The position numbers were made by a program, and so were the translations under genes. The notes under the pieces were generated by a model. It was not told the DNA's origin and made no database searches. It was given only the letters and a program-made list of their open reading frames with translations. From positions 1-64,000 of the forward strand of contig JAHJRQ010000007.1 in NCBI GenBank assembly GCA_018830485.1: a stretch of DNA of 64,000 nt, written 5' to 3'. This document shows positions 36,144-45,386 of this stretch, one piece after another. The first letter of the stretch is position 1. Each line of letters begins with the position of its first letter. This DNA comes from Pseudomonadota bacterium. Lineage in GTDB: Bacteria > Desulfobacterota > Desulfobulbia > Desulfobulbales > Desulfurivibrionaceae.

Positions 36144-37625
36144 TCACCCGGCAAGCATGCTAAACTTCTCCTCCAGATAGGCAAGAAAAGGCCGCACGGA
36201 GAGCGGCGCGCCCGTTACCCGCATCAGCAGCTCCTCGGGCAGATACACGCTGCCGTGGCTGTGGATCTCCCGGACCAGCCACTCCCTGACCTTTGCCAGA
36301 TCCCCCTCGGCCAGGGTCAGACCGAACCCGGGGTCATGCCGTTTATAGGCCTCCCAAATCTGGGCTGCGGCCAGATTGCCGATGGTGTAGGTGGGGAAAT
36401 AGCCGAAGCTGCCGTGGGCCCAATGGATGTCCTGCAAGACCCCGTCGGCGTCGGATTCGACCTCCACCCCGAGGTATTGCCGGTATTTGTCCCGCCAGAC
36501 CCGGGGCAACGAGGCAACCTCCAGGCTCCCCTCGATCAGCCCCTTTTCAATCTCGAACCGGATCAGGACATGGAGGTTGTAGGTCAACTCGTCGGCATCC
36601 ACCCGGATCAACCCCGGAATCACCGCGTTTATGCCCCGGACAAAATCATCGAGCCCAAGGTGGGCAAACTGGGCCGGAAACGCCTGTTGCAGCTCCGGAA
36701 AAAATCGCTGCCAAAATGGCAGCCCGCGGCCCACGACATTCTCCCAGAAACGGGACTGCGACTCGTGGATGCCTAAGGAAACCCCGTCATCAAGATGACT
36801 GTGGGCCAGACGCTCGTCAATGCCCTGCTCGTACAGGGCGTGCCCGCCCTCGTGCAAGGCGCCGAAGATGAAGTCCAGGCTCTTGGGGGCGTACCGGTTG
36901 GTGATGCGCCGGTCGTGGTGTCCCAGGGTGGTGGTGAAGGGATGGGGTGAACGGGCCAGGCAGCCCCGGGAAAAATCAAAGCCCATGGCCACCAGAAGGT
37001 GCTCGGCAAAATGCTCCTGACCGGAGAGGGAAAAAGGCTCGTTGAAGACCAAAGGGGGAAGGCGGCCGGCGAATCTTTTGACCATGGCAACCAGGGGCGC
37101 TTGCAGCTCGCCGAACATCCCTTCCACCCGGGCGGTGGTAAGCCCTTCCTCGTACAGATCGAGCAGCGCGTCATAGGGATGGGCCGCATAGCCGAGGTAT
37201 TCGGCCTGTTGCCGGACCATGGCCACCAGCCGTTCCAGCAGGGGTTGAAAAATGGCGAAATCGGATTGCTCCCGCGCTTCAAGCCAGGCCATCTGGGCCT
37301 GGGAGGCAAGGCGGGAAAACTCGGCGACAAACTCCTCGGGCAGTTTGGTATTCTGGTCGTAGCTCCGCCGCATGACCCGCAGCAGGGCGCAGTCCTCCAC
37401 GGAAAGCGCTTCTGTGCGCGCCTCGGCCTCAGCCAGCAGGGCGCCAAGCTCCGGGGAGACCTCCCGCCGATGCACCAAAGCGCTCAGGGTGGCAAACTGC
37501 CCGGCCCGCCCTTCCGCTGCCCGGCGGGGCATGCGCACCTCCTGGTCCCACTGCATGAGGGCCAGGGTATGGTGCAGGTCAACCAGTTCGGCGGAATATT
37601 TTTTCAATTGTGCGAGCATGTTCAT
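36144..37625 (-). CDS. M32-family metallocarboxypeptidase (carboxypeptidase Taq)
   Basis: A 493-residue enzyme releasing C-terminal residues from peptides. Zinc motif HEGGH in FGALHEGGHALYEQG, then GIHESQSRFWENVVGR with the third-ligand Glu, and DELTYNLHVLIRFEIE, all typical of M32. GAGGGAG lies before ATG 37625. Length is standard for the family. Probably cytoplasmic. The TauE-like gene lies 37 bases upstream in the same direction. Confidence 0.95.
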   Translation of the reverse strand: MNMLAQLKKYSAELVDLHHTLALMQWDQEVRMPRRAAEGRAGQFATLSALVHRREVSPELGALLAEAEARTEALSVEDCALLRVMRRSYDQNTKLPEEFVAEFSRLASQAQMAWLEAREQSDFAIFQPLLERLVAMVRQQAEYLGYAAHPYDALLDLYEEGLTTARVEGMFGELQAPLVAMVKRFAGRLPPLVFNEPFSLSGQEHFAEHLLVAMGFDFSRGCLARSPHPFTTTLGHHDRRITNRYAPKSLDFIFGALHEGGHALYEQGIDERLAHSHLDDGVSLGIHESQSRFWENVVGRGLPFWQRFFPELQQAFPAQFAHLGLDDFVRGINAVIPGLIRVDADELTYNLHVLIRFEIEKGLIEGSLEVASLPRVWRDKYRQYLGVEVESDADGVLQDIHWAHGSFGYFPTYTIGNLAAAQIWEAYKRHDPGFGLTLAEGDLAKVREWLVREIHSHGSVYLPEELLMRVTGAPLSVRPFLAYLEEKFSMLAG

Positions 37626-37662
37626 TAAGCAACTCCCTCTGTATTTGCCGCAGGAATCCCGG

Positions 37663-38409
37663 CTACCCCTTCAACGCTTTAAGCAACAGGGCAATGCCGC
37701 TGCCCAGCAGAATCATGCTCACCAGCCGGACAAAGGCGGCATGGCTGATCCGCAGATGCACCTTGCCGCCAAGCCAGAGGGCCAGGGCGCCGAGAGGCAC
37801 AATTCCCGCGCAGAGCGCCAGGGTCCGCAGGGTATAAAAACCGCTCAGGGAGAACCCCACGATGCGGCACAGCCCGTCGATCACGAATACCGTGGCGATG
37901 GTGGTGCGAAATTCTGTTTTATCGAGCTGCCGCAGGGTCAGATAGATCACATAAAACGGACCCCCGGTGCCGAACAACGCCCCCACCATGCCCCCCAGCA
38001 AACCGGCTGGCCCGGCCAGCCAGCGTTCTCCGTTCAGGGGCGGAAACGGCAGCAGGGCATAGACAGCATAGAGCATGATGAAAATGGCGAGTGCGAACAG
38101 CAGACTGGTTGGCGCCAAAACGGTATGCAGGTAGAGGCCGGTGGCAACGCCCAGCACGGTGAAAGGCAAAAGCGGCAGCAGATCGGACCAGCGGATGAGC
38201 CGCCGGTTGGGCAGCCCCTGGCTGACCGAAGCCAGCCAGTCCAAGAGTCCGATCAGGGGCACCACCTGGGAAACAGGGAAATAAAGAGCCAGCAACGGCA
38301 CGGAGATCAACGCCGAACCGAAGCCGGCGATGCCGCGGATGAAATAGGCGAAAAACAACACGCCTGCGGCAAAAAGGATCTCGGGCTGCACCATCGGAAT
38401 ATCAATCAT
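37663..38409 (-). CDS. TauE/SafE-family sulfite or sulfonate exporter
   Basis: A 248-residue membrane protein with about eight hydrophobic segments and the family's repeated Gly-rich helices (FIRGIAGFGSALISVPLLALYFP near the start; GLLGGMVGALFGTGGPFYVIYL in the middle). TauE/SafE proteins export sulfite, sulfoacetate or similar anions. The small sulfite reductase at 38902 lies upstream in the same direction, separated by a 373-bp repeat, which supports a sulfite-related role by context. Confidence 0.87.
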   Translation of the reverse strand: MIDIPMVQPEILFAAGVLFFAYFIRGIAGFGSALISVPLLALYFPVSQVVPLIGLLDWLASVSQGLPNRRLIRWSDLLPLLPFTVLGVATGLYLHTVLAPTSLLFALAIFIMLYAVYALLPFPPLNGERWLAGPAGLLGGMVGALFGTGGPFYVIYLTLRQLDKTEFRTTIATVFVIDGLCRIVGFSLSGFYTLRTLALCAGIVPLGALALWLGGKVHLRISHAAFVRLVSMILLGSGIALLLKALKG

Positions 38410-38503
38410 GCCGGGTCAATCCCCCTTTTGTGGCCGCGTAAAGATTTGGTTCATGCAAGAATCCCGGAGAAGACCAGCAATATATCCCTGCCTGCTGTTT
38501 TTC

Positions 38504-38876
38504 TTTCTTCTTTTGCGTGCCCAAAAGAAGAAACAAGAAAAAGGCACCCCAGCCAGTCCTGGCCCTTCGGGCTTCCCTTACTTCTCGCCGAGGGCGGGAC
38601 GCGGAAAAACTCGGGCTTCGCCCTCAGACAGTTCCCGCGTCTTTTCCCGCCCCCGTCTGCGAGGCGCGGCAGGACAAATGGGGGAGGACTTCCCATTGGC
38701 CCGCAGCCGAGCACCGGAGAGGCTGCCGAAAAGGGATTTGCACTGTTTGAGGCGCAGCCGAGTTTGCAAATCCCCGGCAGCATCGAGGAGCACAGGGCAT
38801 CCCGCCAACGGCGGGACAAGGGACACAGGGGGCCCTTTCTTTGGTTCGTTTCTTTGGGCAAGCAAAAAAATGAACA
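38504..38876 (-). repeat. 373-bp dispersed structured element, copy B
   Basis: Second full-length copy, colinear with copy A. The first internal helix is GACGCGG/CCGCGTC (38598-38604, 38635-38641) where copy A has GACGCTA/TAGCGTC, and the apical helix is GGGATTTGCA/TGCAAATCCC (38733-38742, 38765-38774) where copy A has GGGCTTTGCA/TGCAAAGCCC: paired changes on both strands. TCCCGCC-AAC-GGCGGGA is kept with a different loop base. Begins 25 bases after the sulfite reductase stop. Confidence 0.9.
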
Positions 38877-38901
38877 AAAAAAACTTCCAATAGCTACAAC
38901 T

Positions 38902-39579
38902 CTACACCGCCTCTTTGCACCCTTCGGGCATAAGTTTCGCTTGAGCAGGCAAGCTGCTCAACTCAGCTTTATACGGAAACTCCGGATGATCGATAAGCTT
39001 CACCATCCGCTGCTTGGTCTCGGTATGGGCATCGTGGAACTCCACCAGCTCCGCCACCGCGGACACCACCCCCTGCTCGTCCAGATCCCGGAGAACCCTG
39101 CGCCCGACCTTGGGGTTGGGGCCGCCCTTGCCGCCCACATAGAGGTCAAACCCCTTGCGCGTTGCCATGATGCCGATGTCCGTGGTCAGTACCCCCGAAC
39201 ACCCCAGGGTGCACCCGGAGATGGCGATCTTGAACTTTTGCTTGGTTTTCTCCCGATCCTTGAATTTCGCAAGGATCAGGGCGGAGATGCGCTCCGGATC
39301 GCCGATGCCCATGGTGCAGTCGCGAACCCCGATGCATACCCGGGGAATCGGGAACCTGCCCGGCCCCTTGAACTGAGCGCCCAACGCGGCCAGCTCCCCG
39401 CGGATCAAAGGGAGATCCTCTTCCCGGATACCCATGAGCCGCAGATTTTGCAGGGTGCTCAGATAGATTTCCAACCGGTATTTTTCGGCCAGCGCATGGA
39501 CCTTGGCCATGAGCGGCAGGGGCAAACGGCCCGCAGGCATCAAAATGGTCAAACGTGTTGCCGCAGTGTTCTGTGTCAT
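38902..39579 (-). CDS. Small assimilatory-type siroheme sulfite reductase
   Basis: A 225-residue single-subunit protein with GAGGTGA before its ATG. Siroheme-[4Fe-4S] ligands are the two pairs Cys82 and Cys88 (CIGVRDC) and Cys123 and Cys127 (CTLGC). The N-terminal ferrite-reductase half carries STLQNLRLMGI. Length and motif match the low-molecular-weight assimilatory sulfite reductase of sulfate reducers such as Desulfovibrio vulgaris. It reduces sulfite to sulfide in the cytoplasm. Electron donor unknown; two ferredoxins occur elsewhere in the window. Confidence 0.9.
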   Translation of the reverse strand: MTQNTAATRLTILMPAGRLPLPLMAKVHALAEKYRLEIYLSTLQNLRLMGIREEDLPLIRGELAALGAQFKGPGRFPIPRVCIGVRDCTMGIGDPERISALILAKFKDREKTKQKFKIAISGCTLGCSGVLTTDIGIMATRKGFDLYVGGKGGPNPKVGRRVLRDLDEQGVVSAVAELVEFHDAHTETKQRMVKLIDHPEFPYKAELSSLPAQAKLMPEGCKEAV

Positions 39580-39774
39580 CTCTCACCTCACTGTTACTGT
39601 AGAAATCAGCGACCGGCGCTGAAAAAGAACAATCATATCCCCGCTGTTTCATAAAACATTTTTGCCCGAATGCAAGAATTCTCTTATCTTTCCCCTTTCC
39701 CTTTATGGAATTTTCCGTTATTTAACTACAATTCATTCAATACTATATCGGAACAGGCGCGGGGGAATAGAAAA

Positions 39775-40194
39775 ATGGGCAGTCACAGCAGACCTCACAA
39801 CGACACGGCAGGTGGAGCGATCGACCGCAAACGCGAACGCGAGCGGCGCTACATGATGCAGATGCTCTACAAGAACGCCGACGAACTGGCAACCAAGATG
39901 GTGCAGCGGCTGCTGGACAAAAAGATCCTCGAGATCACCGACGAGACTGCAATCCGAAAGCTCTTCAACGAGCTGTTTGAAAAGCTCTCCAACATGGAAG
40001 AGTTCGACATGCTGTACAAGATCGCCCCGCTGCGGCAGTTGGTGGTGGACCCCAACTTCCTCAGCCTCTATGTGACCCAATACATCTGCGAGGATCTGGT
40101 GGAAAACGACAAGGTGCAGGACGTCTATGGAGACGACCTTGAGATATACCAGGTCGTTGAATCCGTGCTCAAGGTTATCCGCCCCAAGGACTAA
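39775..40194 (+). CDS. Conserved-looking hypothetical protein, helical
   Basis: A 139-residue protein from ATG 39775 (MGSHSRPHND), preceded by GGGGGAA. The N-terminal 30 residues are basic (DRKRERERRYMMQ); the rest is predicted alpha-helical and acidic (DELATKMVQRLLDKKILEITDE, EDLVENDKVQDVYGDDLE). No signal or membrane segment. No family recognised. It lies alone between divergent sulfite reductase and convergent speA. Codon use and helical periodicity support a real gene. Confidence 0.72.
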   Translation: MGSHSRPHNDTAGGAIDRKRERERRYMMQMLYKNADELATKMVQRLLDKKILEITDETAIRKLFNELFEKLSNMEEFDMLYKIAPLRQLVVDPNFLSLYVTQYICEDLVENDKVQDVYGDDLEIYQVVESVLKVIRPKD

Positions 40195-40310
40195 GAACAG
40201 GATTGAGAAGAAGACAGGTGAAAGGATAAAGGTCAAAGGTCAAAAAAAGACCCTCAAACCGCCCTTACTCCTGATACCCACGTTCTGTCCCGCATCCTTT
40301 CCCCTTTCCC

Positions 40311-42254
40311 TTACCCCTTCTTCCTGACCTTCTTGAGATCCAGGTAGGTATATCCCTTCAAGCCTTTCTCATACTCGCCCAGCAGCCGCATGGCCTCATT
40401 GGGCCGCAGCCTGTCTTCCTTGATGGCGCTGTCCACCTGACTCTTCATCTTCCGCTTCAGATCGGTGCCGGTGTACTGGACCAGGGCCAGCACCTTTTCC
40501 ATGGTGGTGCCCTCGATGGTCTCCTCGATGTAATACCCGGAGTCCTCATCCTCATCCAAAAAGACATGGGCCTCGTTTACCCGGCCGAAGAGATTGTGCA
40601 GATCGCCCATGATGTCCTGGTAGGCGCCGGTCAAGAATACCCCGAGATAATAGGGCTTGCCGTTGAGGTCATGGAGCGGCAGGGTGTCCACCCCTTCCTC
40701 GTAGAGATTGATGAATTTGGAGACCTTGCCGTCGGAATCGCAGGTGATGTCGGCCAGGGTCCCGCGCCGCTGGGGCTCCTCGTTCAGCCGGTGCAGGGGC
40801 ATGATCGGGAAGAGCTGCCCGTAGCCCCAGTGATCGAGCAAGGACTGGAACACGCTGAAGTTGCAGAGATACTGGTCGGAGAACTTGCTCTCCAGCTCGA
40901 CGATATCGTCGGGCTTGTACTCGGCGTCCTTGAACTGTTCCAGCACCCTGGCGCCGGTGAGCCAGAACAGCTTTTCCACCTCTGCCTTGACCTCAAGGCC
41001 GATGAGGCCCAGCTCGAAATGGACCTGGGTCTCCTCCTTGTTGTGCAGGGCGTCGTGGTACGCCTCCAGTGGATTGCTGGGATTGACATGGGTGTAATTG
41101 TACCAGCCGTCCTCCACCAGTTTGTGGCTGATGGTCGGCTTGGCCGGTTCCTTGACATGTTCCATCTTCTTGATGTCGCCGAAGGTCTCCACCACCAGCA
41201 CGGAATGATGCGCCACCACGGCCCTGCCAGATTCGCTGATGATCACCGGATGCTCGACCCCCTGGGAATCGCAGACATCCATGATATTGTGGACGATGTC
41301 CCGGGCGTATTCATTCAGGGAATAGTTGATGGACGAATGAAACGTGGTGCGGCTGCCGTCGTAATCCACGCCCAACCCCCCGCCCACATCGATGTATTCG
41401 AGAGCATGGCCGATCTGCCGGATCTTGGCATAAAACATGGCCCCTTCCCGTACCGCCTTCTTGATCGTCAGGATGTCCGGGATCTGGGAGCCGCTGTGGA
41501 AATGCACGAGCTTGAGGCAATCGGCAAGGTCGGCTTCTTTAAGCAGATCGGAAACCTGAAGAATTTCCTGGGTGGACAGACCGAATTTGGCATCCTCGCC
41601 GGTGGATTTCTCCCACTTGCCCTTGCCGCCGCTCATCAAGCGGACCCGCAGGCCGATCATCGGCGCCACCTTCAACTCCTTGGCATAACGGATGATACTG
41701 GCAACTTCCTCGACCTTTTCCACCACCAGGATGATCTTTTTGCCCAGCTTGCGGCCCAGAAGCGCGGTCTTGATATAGAGGGAATCCTTGTAGCCGTTGC
41801 AGATGATCAGGCTTTCCCGGTCTTCGTGGAAGGCCAGAGCCGCGTAAAGCTCCGGCTTGGAACCGACCTCCAGGCCGTGGTGGAAAGGCTTGCCCGCGTC
41901 GATGATCTCCTCGACCACCTCGCGCAACTGGTTGACCTTGATGGGATAGACGCCGCGGTAGATGGATTTGTATTCCAACTCGACAATGGCGTCGATAAAA
42001 GCCTTGTTGATCCGCTCCACCCGGTTGCGCAGCAGGTCGTGAAAGCGGATGAGCATGGGGAAATGCAAGCCCTGCTCCACCGCCTCCTTGATCACGTCCA
42101 CGATGGCGATGGAACCGCCCTGTTCCTTGAGAGGAGCCACGGTTACCTGGCCGCGGCCATTGATATCAAAATAGCGCAATCCCCAACGGGCAATACCATA
42201 CAGCTCCCGGGCCTTGTCGATACTCCAGGCCTTTGTTTCCGCTGTCTGCTGCAT
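40311..42254 (-). CDS. speA: Biosynthetic arginine decarboxylase
   Basis: A 647-residue PLP enzyme converting arginine to agmatine for polyamines. ATG at 42254 has AGGAGG seven bases upstream; an in-frame extension to 42305 is rejected. PLP lysine is Lys106 in GVYPIKVNQ; substrate loop and barrel motifs LVHFHSGSQIPD, DVGGGLGVDYDG and ISESGRAVVAHHS are present, as is the C-terminal SpeA-specific helical region. Full length for the family. Confidence 0.96.
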   Translation of the reverse strand: MQQTAETKAWSIDKARELYGIARWGLRYFDINGRGQVTVAPLKEQGGSIAIVDVIKEAVEQGLHFPMLIRFHDLLRNRVERINKAFIDAIVELEYKSIYRGVYPIKVNQLREVVEEIIDAGKPFHHGLEVGSKPELYAALAFHEDRESLIICNGYKDSLYIKTALLGRKLGKKIILVVEKVEEVASIIRYAKELKVAPMIGLRVRLMSGGKGKWEKSTGEDAKFGLSTQEILQVSDLLKEADLADCLKLVHFHSGSQIPDILTIKKAVREGAMFYAKIRQIGHALEYIDVGGGLGVDYDGSRTTFHSSINYSLNEYARDIVHNIMDVCDSQGVEHPVIISESGRAVVAHHSVLVVETFGDIKKMEHVKEPAKPTISHKLVEDGWYNYTHVNPSNPLEAYHDALHNKEETQVHFELGLIGLEVKAEVEKLFWLTGARVLEQFKDAEYKPDDIVELESKFSDQYLCNFSVFQSLLDHWGYGQLFPIMPLHRLNEEPQRRGTLADITCDSDGKVSKFINLYEEGVDTLPLHDLNGKPYYLGVFLTGAYQDIMGDLHNLFGRVNEAHVFLDEDEDSGYYIEETIEGTTMEKVLALVQYTGTDLKRKMKSQVDSAIKEDRLRPNEAMRLLGEYEKGLKGYTYLDLKKVRKKG

Positions 42255-42477
42255 CTGATATCCTCCTCGGAGATTATTGCCGAAATCAAGAGGGACAAAA
42301 TACACAATTATCGCAGAAACTCAACAGGTTTTTGCCTGATCATCCTCCGGCAACACCCCTGCTGTCCATCGGAAAAGAGCGAAAAGGCAAGAACTCTGGT
42401 TGTTCATCGCTTAAAACTGTTCTAGGATAGGAAAAACAACCAGCCAACCCAGAATAATTCCAGCCCGACACACCACA

Positions 42478-43770
42478 ATGCCAACCCGACACCCCGCCAG
42501 AATTCCCAACCTGGTCTTTGCCAACGCCGCCGGCGAAATCACGGATTATCCCGAGCTTGAGATGGCGGGACGCAGTGGCAGCCATTATTCCCGGCCCGGC
42601 CTCGAAGATCTTATCCCCCTGCCCGAGGGCAGCGATGTCTTTGTCCTCCCCGGCCGTCTGCCCGTGGGCATCGACCCGGAGACCGGCGAGCCCCTGCTGG
42701 TTGCGGAAAACCCGCTGGACCCGGACTCCGGTATCCAGGCGGTGGCGGCCTTCATGTCCCCGGCCCACACCGCCATCCACTGGTCCGGATTTGAAAAGCC
42801 AAAACCCGACCTGCCCCACCTGCCGTTGTTCGCTTACACCGCCGTGGGCTGGCTCGACGGCCAGTTCTGGGTCAGCGCTTTCCGCAGCGACCCGGACAAA
42901 CGCCAGGAGATGAACCGCTTCCAGCCGGAAAAACTCGCGCACCGCACCGAGCAGTGGCTGCGGCAAAACGAGCAGAACCGGCTTATCCAGCATCTGGGCA
43001 AGTGCTGCCTCACCTACCGCTGTCCGGCCGCGATCAACTATTTTCTCCGCCAGTTCGAAGCGCCCCTGCCCTGTTCGCCGGTGTGCAATGCCCAATGCCT
43101 GGGCTGCATCTCGCTCCAGCCTTCGGGCTGCTGCCCCTCCACCCAGGATCGGATCGCCTTTATCCCGACGCCCAAGGAGATCGCCGAGATCGCGGTACCC
43201 CATCTCAAATCGGTCAAGGGCGGGGTGGCGAGTTTCGGTCAGGGCTGCGAGGGCGAACCCCTGCTCCAGGCCGACACCATCGAAGCGGCCATCCTCCTGA
43301 TCCGCAAGCAAACCGACCAGGGCACCATCAACCTCAACAGCAACGCCTCCCTGCCCCAAGCCGTGGACCGCCTGGCCCATGCGGGCCTCGACAGCCTGCG
43401 GGTCAGCATGAACAGTGCGCAAGATGTTTACCACCAGCGCTATTACCGGCCCAAGGGCTTCAGCTTCGATTCGGTCAGACAGTCGATCCGGATCATGAAG
43501 CAGCATGGCCGCTTTGTCTCGCTCAACTACTTCATCCTGCCCGGCTTCACCGACGACCCGGCGGAGTTTGCCGCCCTGTGCGAACTGATCGCTGAATACA
43601 GCCCTGATTTCCTCCAGCTCCGCAACCTCAACATGGACCCGGACTGGTATTTTGACACCTTGCAATTCAAGGAGGCCGGCGCGCCCATGGGCATCCGCGC
43701 CTGGCTGCGGGAGCTGAAACAGCGCTTTCCCCGGCTGCGCTACGGCTACTTCAACCCGCCCCTGCGCTGA
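42478..43770 (+). CDS. Radical SAM protein of unknown function
   Basis: A 430-residue enzyme. The cluster motif is Cys203-x3-Cys207-x2-Cys210 (CNAQCLGC), unusually far from the N-terminus. The preceding 200 residues form a separate domain with ADP-like or SAM-unrelated content I do not recognise (FVLPGRLPVGIDPETGEPLL) and extra cysteines (GKCCLTYRCP). The barrel continues with FGQGCEGEPLL, INLNSNAS and LDSLRVSMNSA. It could act on nucleotide or peptide substrates; nothing around it fixes the role. No clear ribosome site precedes ATG 42478. Confidence 0.82.
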   Translation: MPTRHPARIPNLVFANAAGEITDYPELEMAGRSGSHYSRPGLEDLIPLPEGSDVFVLPGRLPVGIDPETGEPLLVAENPLDPDSGIQAVAAFMSPAHTAIHWSGFEKPKPDLPHLPLFAYTAVGWLDGQFWVSAFRSDPDKRQEMNRFQPEKLAHRTEQWLRQNEQNRLIQHLGKCCLTYRCPAAINYFLRQFEAPLPCSPVCNAQCLGCISLQPSGCCPSTQDRIAFIPTPKEIAEIAVPHLKSVKGGVASFGQGCEGEPLLQADTIEAAILLIRKQTDQGTINLNSNASLPQAVDRLAHAGLDSLRVSMNSAQDVYHQRYYRPKGFSFDSVRQSIRIMKQHGRFVSLNYFILPGFTDDPAEFAALCELIAEYSPDFLQLRNLNMDPDWYFDTLQFKEAGAPMGIRAWLRELKQRFPRLRYGYFNPPLR

Positions 43771-43833
43771 ACCAGGCCCCACAGGACACAGATTATGGGA
43801 TTGCAACAACTCAAAATTCACTTCCAGCAGGTG

Positions 43834-43920
43834 CTTCGACAGGCTCAGCACGAACGGAATATCAATACATTAAGACAACATCCGTCGCCACTAGCGCTGC
43901 TCGCCCTGAGCCTGTCGAAG
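43834..43920. repeat. Short palindromic element (CTTCGACAGGCTCAG ends)
   Basis: An 87-bp unit with perfect 15-bp inverted ends: CTTCGACAGGCTCAG at 43834-43848 and CTGAGCCTGTCGAAG at 43906-43920, with GAACGG next to the left arm. A related unit lies at 52742-52870. Motifs of this kind recur between genes in many bacterial genomes. It sits in the gap before the CarS-like gene. Confidence 0.8.
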
Positions 43921-43946
43921 GGCCGTGGTTACGAGCGCCGTAAGCG

Positions 43947-45365
43947 ATGACCGCCGCCATCCAAATCCTTTTCTTTCTCTTCTGGGGCAACCTGCTGCCG
44001 CCCCTGGCCAGCCTGGCCCTGGGCGATCGGTTGGCCAGGCCCCTGGACCATGGGGCTACCTGGTTCGACGGCAGGCCGATTTTCGGCCCCCACAAAACCA
44101 TCAGGGGCATCCTGACCAGCCTCATCGGCTCCACCCTGGCCTTCCCGCTGCTGGGTGTTTCCTGGCAGACGGCCATGGGCGCCGGAGCCCTGCTCATGGC
44201 AGGCGATCTGCTCTCCAGCTTTATCAAGCGGAGGCTGCACATGGCCAGCGGGGAATCGGTTTTCGGGCTGGACCAGATTTTCGAAGCGCTACTGCCCGCC
44301 CTCTATCTTGCCAGCCGGATGCAGGCCCCTCTCTGGTCGGCAGCCCTGGCCCTGGTCATCTTCGTGCCGGTGGCCCATGCCGGAGCCCGATTCTGGAAGT
44401 ATGTCCTCTTCAAGCCCCCCATGGAAAACTATCCGCGTTTTGTCCGCTCCACGGTGCGGCTGCGCGAATGGCGCTCATGCCACCAGCCCCTGGCGCGCTG
44501 GCATGTCTTGTTCAATCTTTCTTCCCTGATCTACAACCGGGTGGTCGTGTCCACTGTTTTCCGCCTTCTGGGATTCTACAGACAGGGGATTGCCAATGCC
44601 CTGCAACTGGAACTGAGCGAACACGACATTCCCTGCCCCACCCTGCCACAACCCTTTGACGGCTTTACCATCCTGCTGCTCACCGACCTGCACCTCGACG
44701 GCTTGCCCGGGCTGGTCGATCGCGTCCTCGCCCGCCTTGAGGGACAAAGCTTCGACCTCTGCCTGATTGGCGGCGACATCCGCATGGAAACTTACGGCCC
44801 CATCGCCCCATGCCTCAGGGAGCTGCGCCGGCTCCTGCCGCAAATCACAACACAGCACGGGATCTTCGGGGTGCTGGGCAACCACGACTGCATCGAGATG
44901 GTTCCGGATTTCGAGGAGGCAGGGATGCTGATGCTGGTCAACGACGCGACCCTGATCGAAAAAAACGGCGCGCATCTTTGGCTGGTCGGCATCGATGACC
45001 CCAACTACTACAAAACCCATGATCCGGCCAAAGCGTTCAGCGCGGTGCCGCCCAACGCTTTCAGCATCCTGCTCGCTCACTCGCCCGAAGCGTATCGGGA
45101 AGCGGCCCGGCATCAGGCAGCCCTCTATCTTTGCGGCCATACCCACGGCGGCCAAATCTGCCTGTGCCCGGGCACGCCCATCTACACCAACAGCAGCGCC
45201 CCGCGCTTCACTGCCGGAGGACGCTGGCAATACCAGGGGATGCAGGGGTTCACCAGCCGGGGGGTCGGCGCTTCCGGCGCGCCGCTGCGTTTCAACTGCC
45301 CCGGCGAGGTCGCCGTCCTCACCCTGCGCACCGCTGCACCGCACCCGGTAACAACATCCTGTTAA
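43947..45365 (+). CDS. Fusion of a CDP-archaeol synthase-like membrane domain and a metallophosphoesterase
   Basis: A 472-residue two-domain protein. Residues 1-165 hold about four hydrophobic segments and the CarS/DUF46 pattern: GNLLPPLAS, a PLDHGATWFDGRPIFG loop and GPHKTIRG, as in CDP-archaeol synthase, a CDP-diglyceride synthase relative. Residues about 235-465 are a calcineurin-like phosphoesterase with TDLHLDG, GGDI, GNHD, HSPE and CGHTHGGQ, closest in form to the membrane-associated YaeI/LpxG group. Phospholipid or lipid-A-type substrates are likely. A [2Fe-2S] ferredoxin follows 21 bases later. Confidence 0.8.
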   Translation: MTAAIQILFFLFWGNLLPPLASLALGDRLARPLDHGATWFDGRPIFGPHKTIRGILTSLIGSTLAFPLLGVSWQTAMGAGALLMAGDLLSSFIKRRLHMASGESVFGLDQIFEALLPALYLASRMQAPLWSAALALVIFVPVAHAGARFWKYVLFKPPMENYPRFVRSTVRLREWRSCHQPLARWHVLFNLSSLIYNRVVVSTVFRLLGFYRQGIANALQLELSEHDIPCPTLPQPFDGFTILLLTDLHLDGLPGLVDRVLARLEGQSFDLCLIGGDIRMETYGPIAPCLRELRRLLPQITTQHGIFGVLGNHDCIEMVPDFEEAGMLMLVNDATLIEKNGAHLWLVGIDDPNYYKTHDPAKAFSAVPPNAFSILLAHSPEAYREAARHQAALYLCGHTHGGQICLCPGTPIYTNSSAPRFTAGGRWQYQGMQGFTSRGVGASGAPLRFNCPGEVAVLTLRTAAPHPVTTSC

Positions 45366-45386
45366 GATTTTTTCGAGGAGACCGCC

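Noticed and set aside
35595-36147. Several open frames of 60-150 codons within the dispersed element copies (also 38408-38893 and 50043-50489)
   Set aside because: They occur on both strands and several frames, follow the repeat rather than any conserved protein, and the sequence is explained by paired helices.
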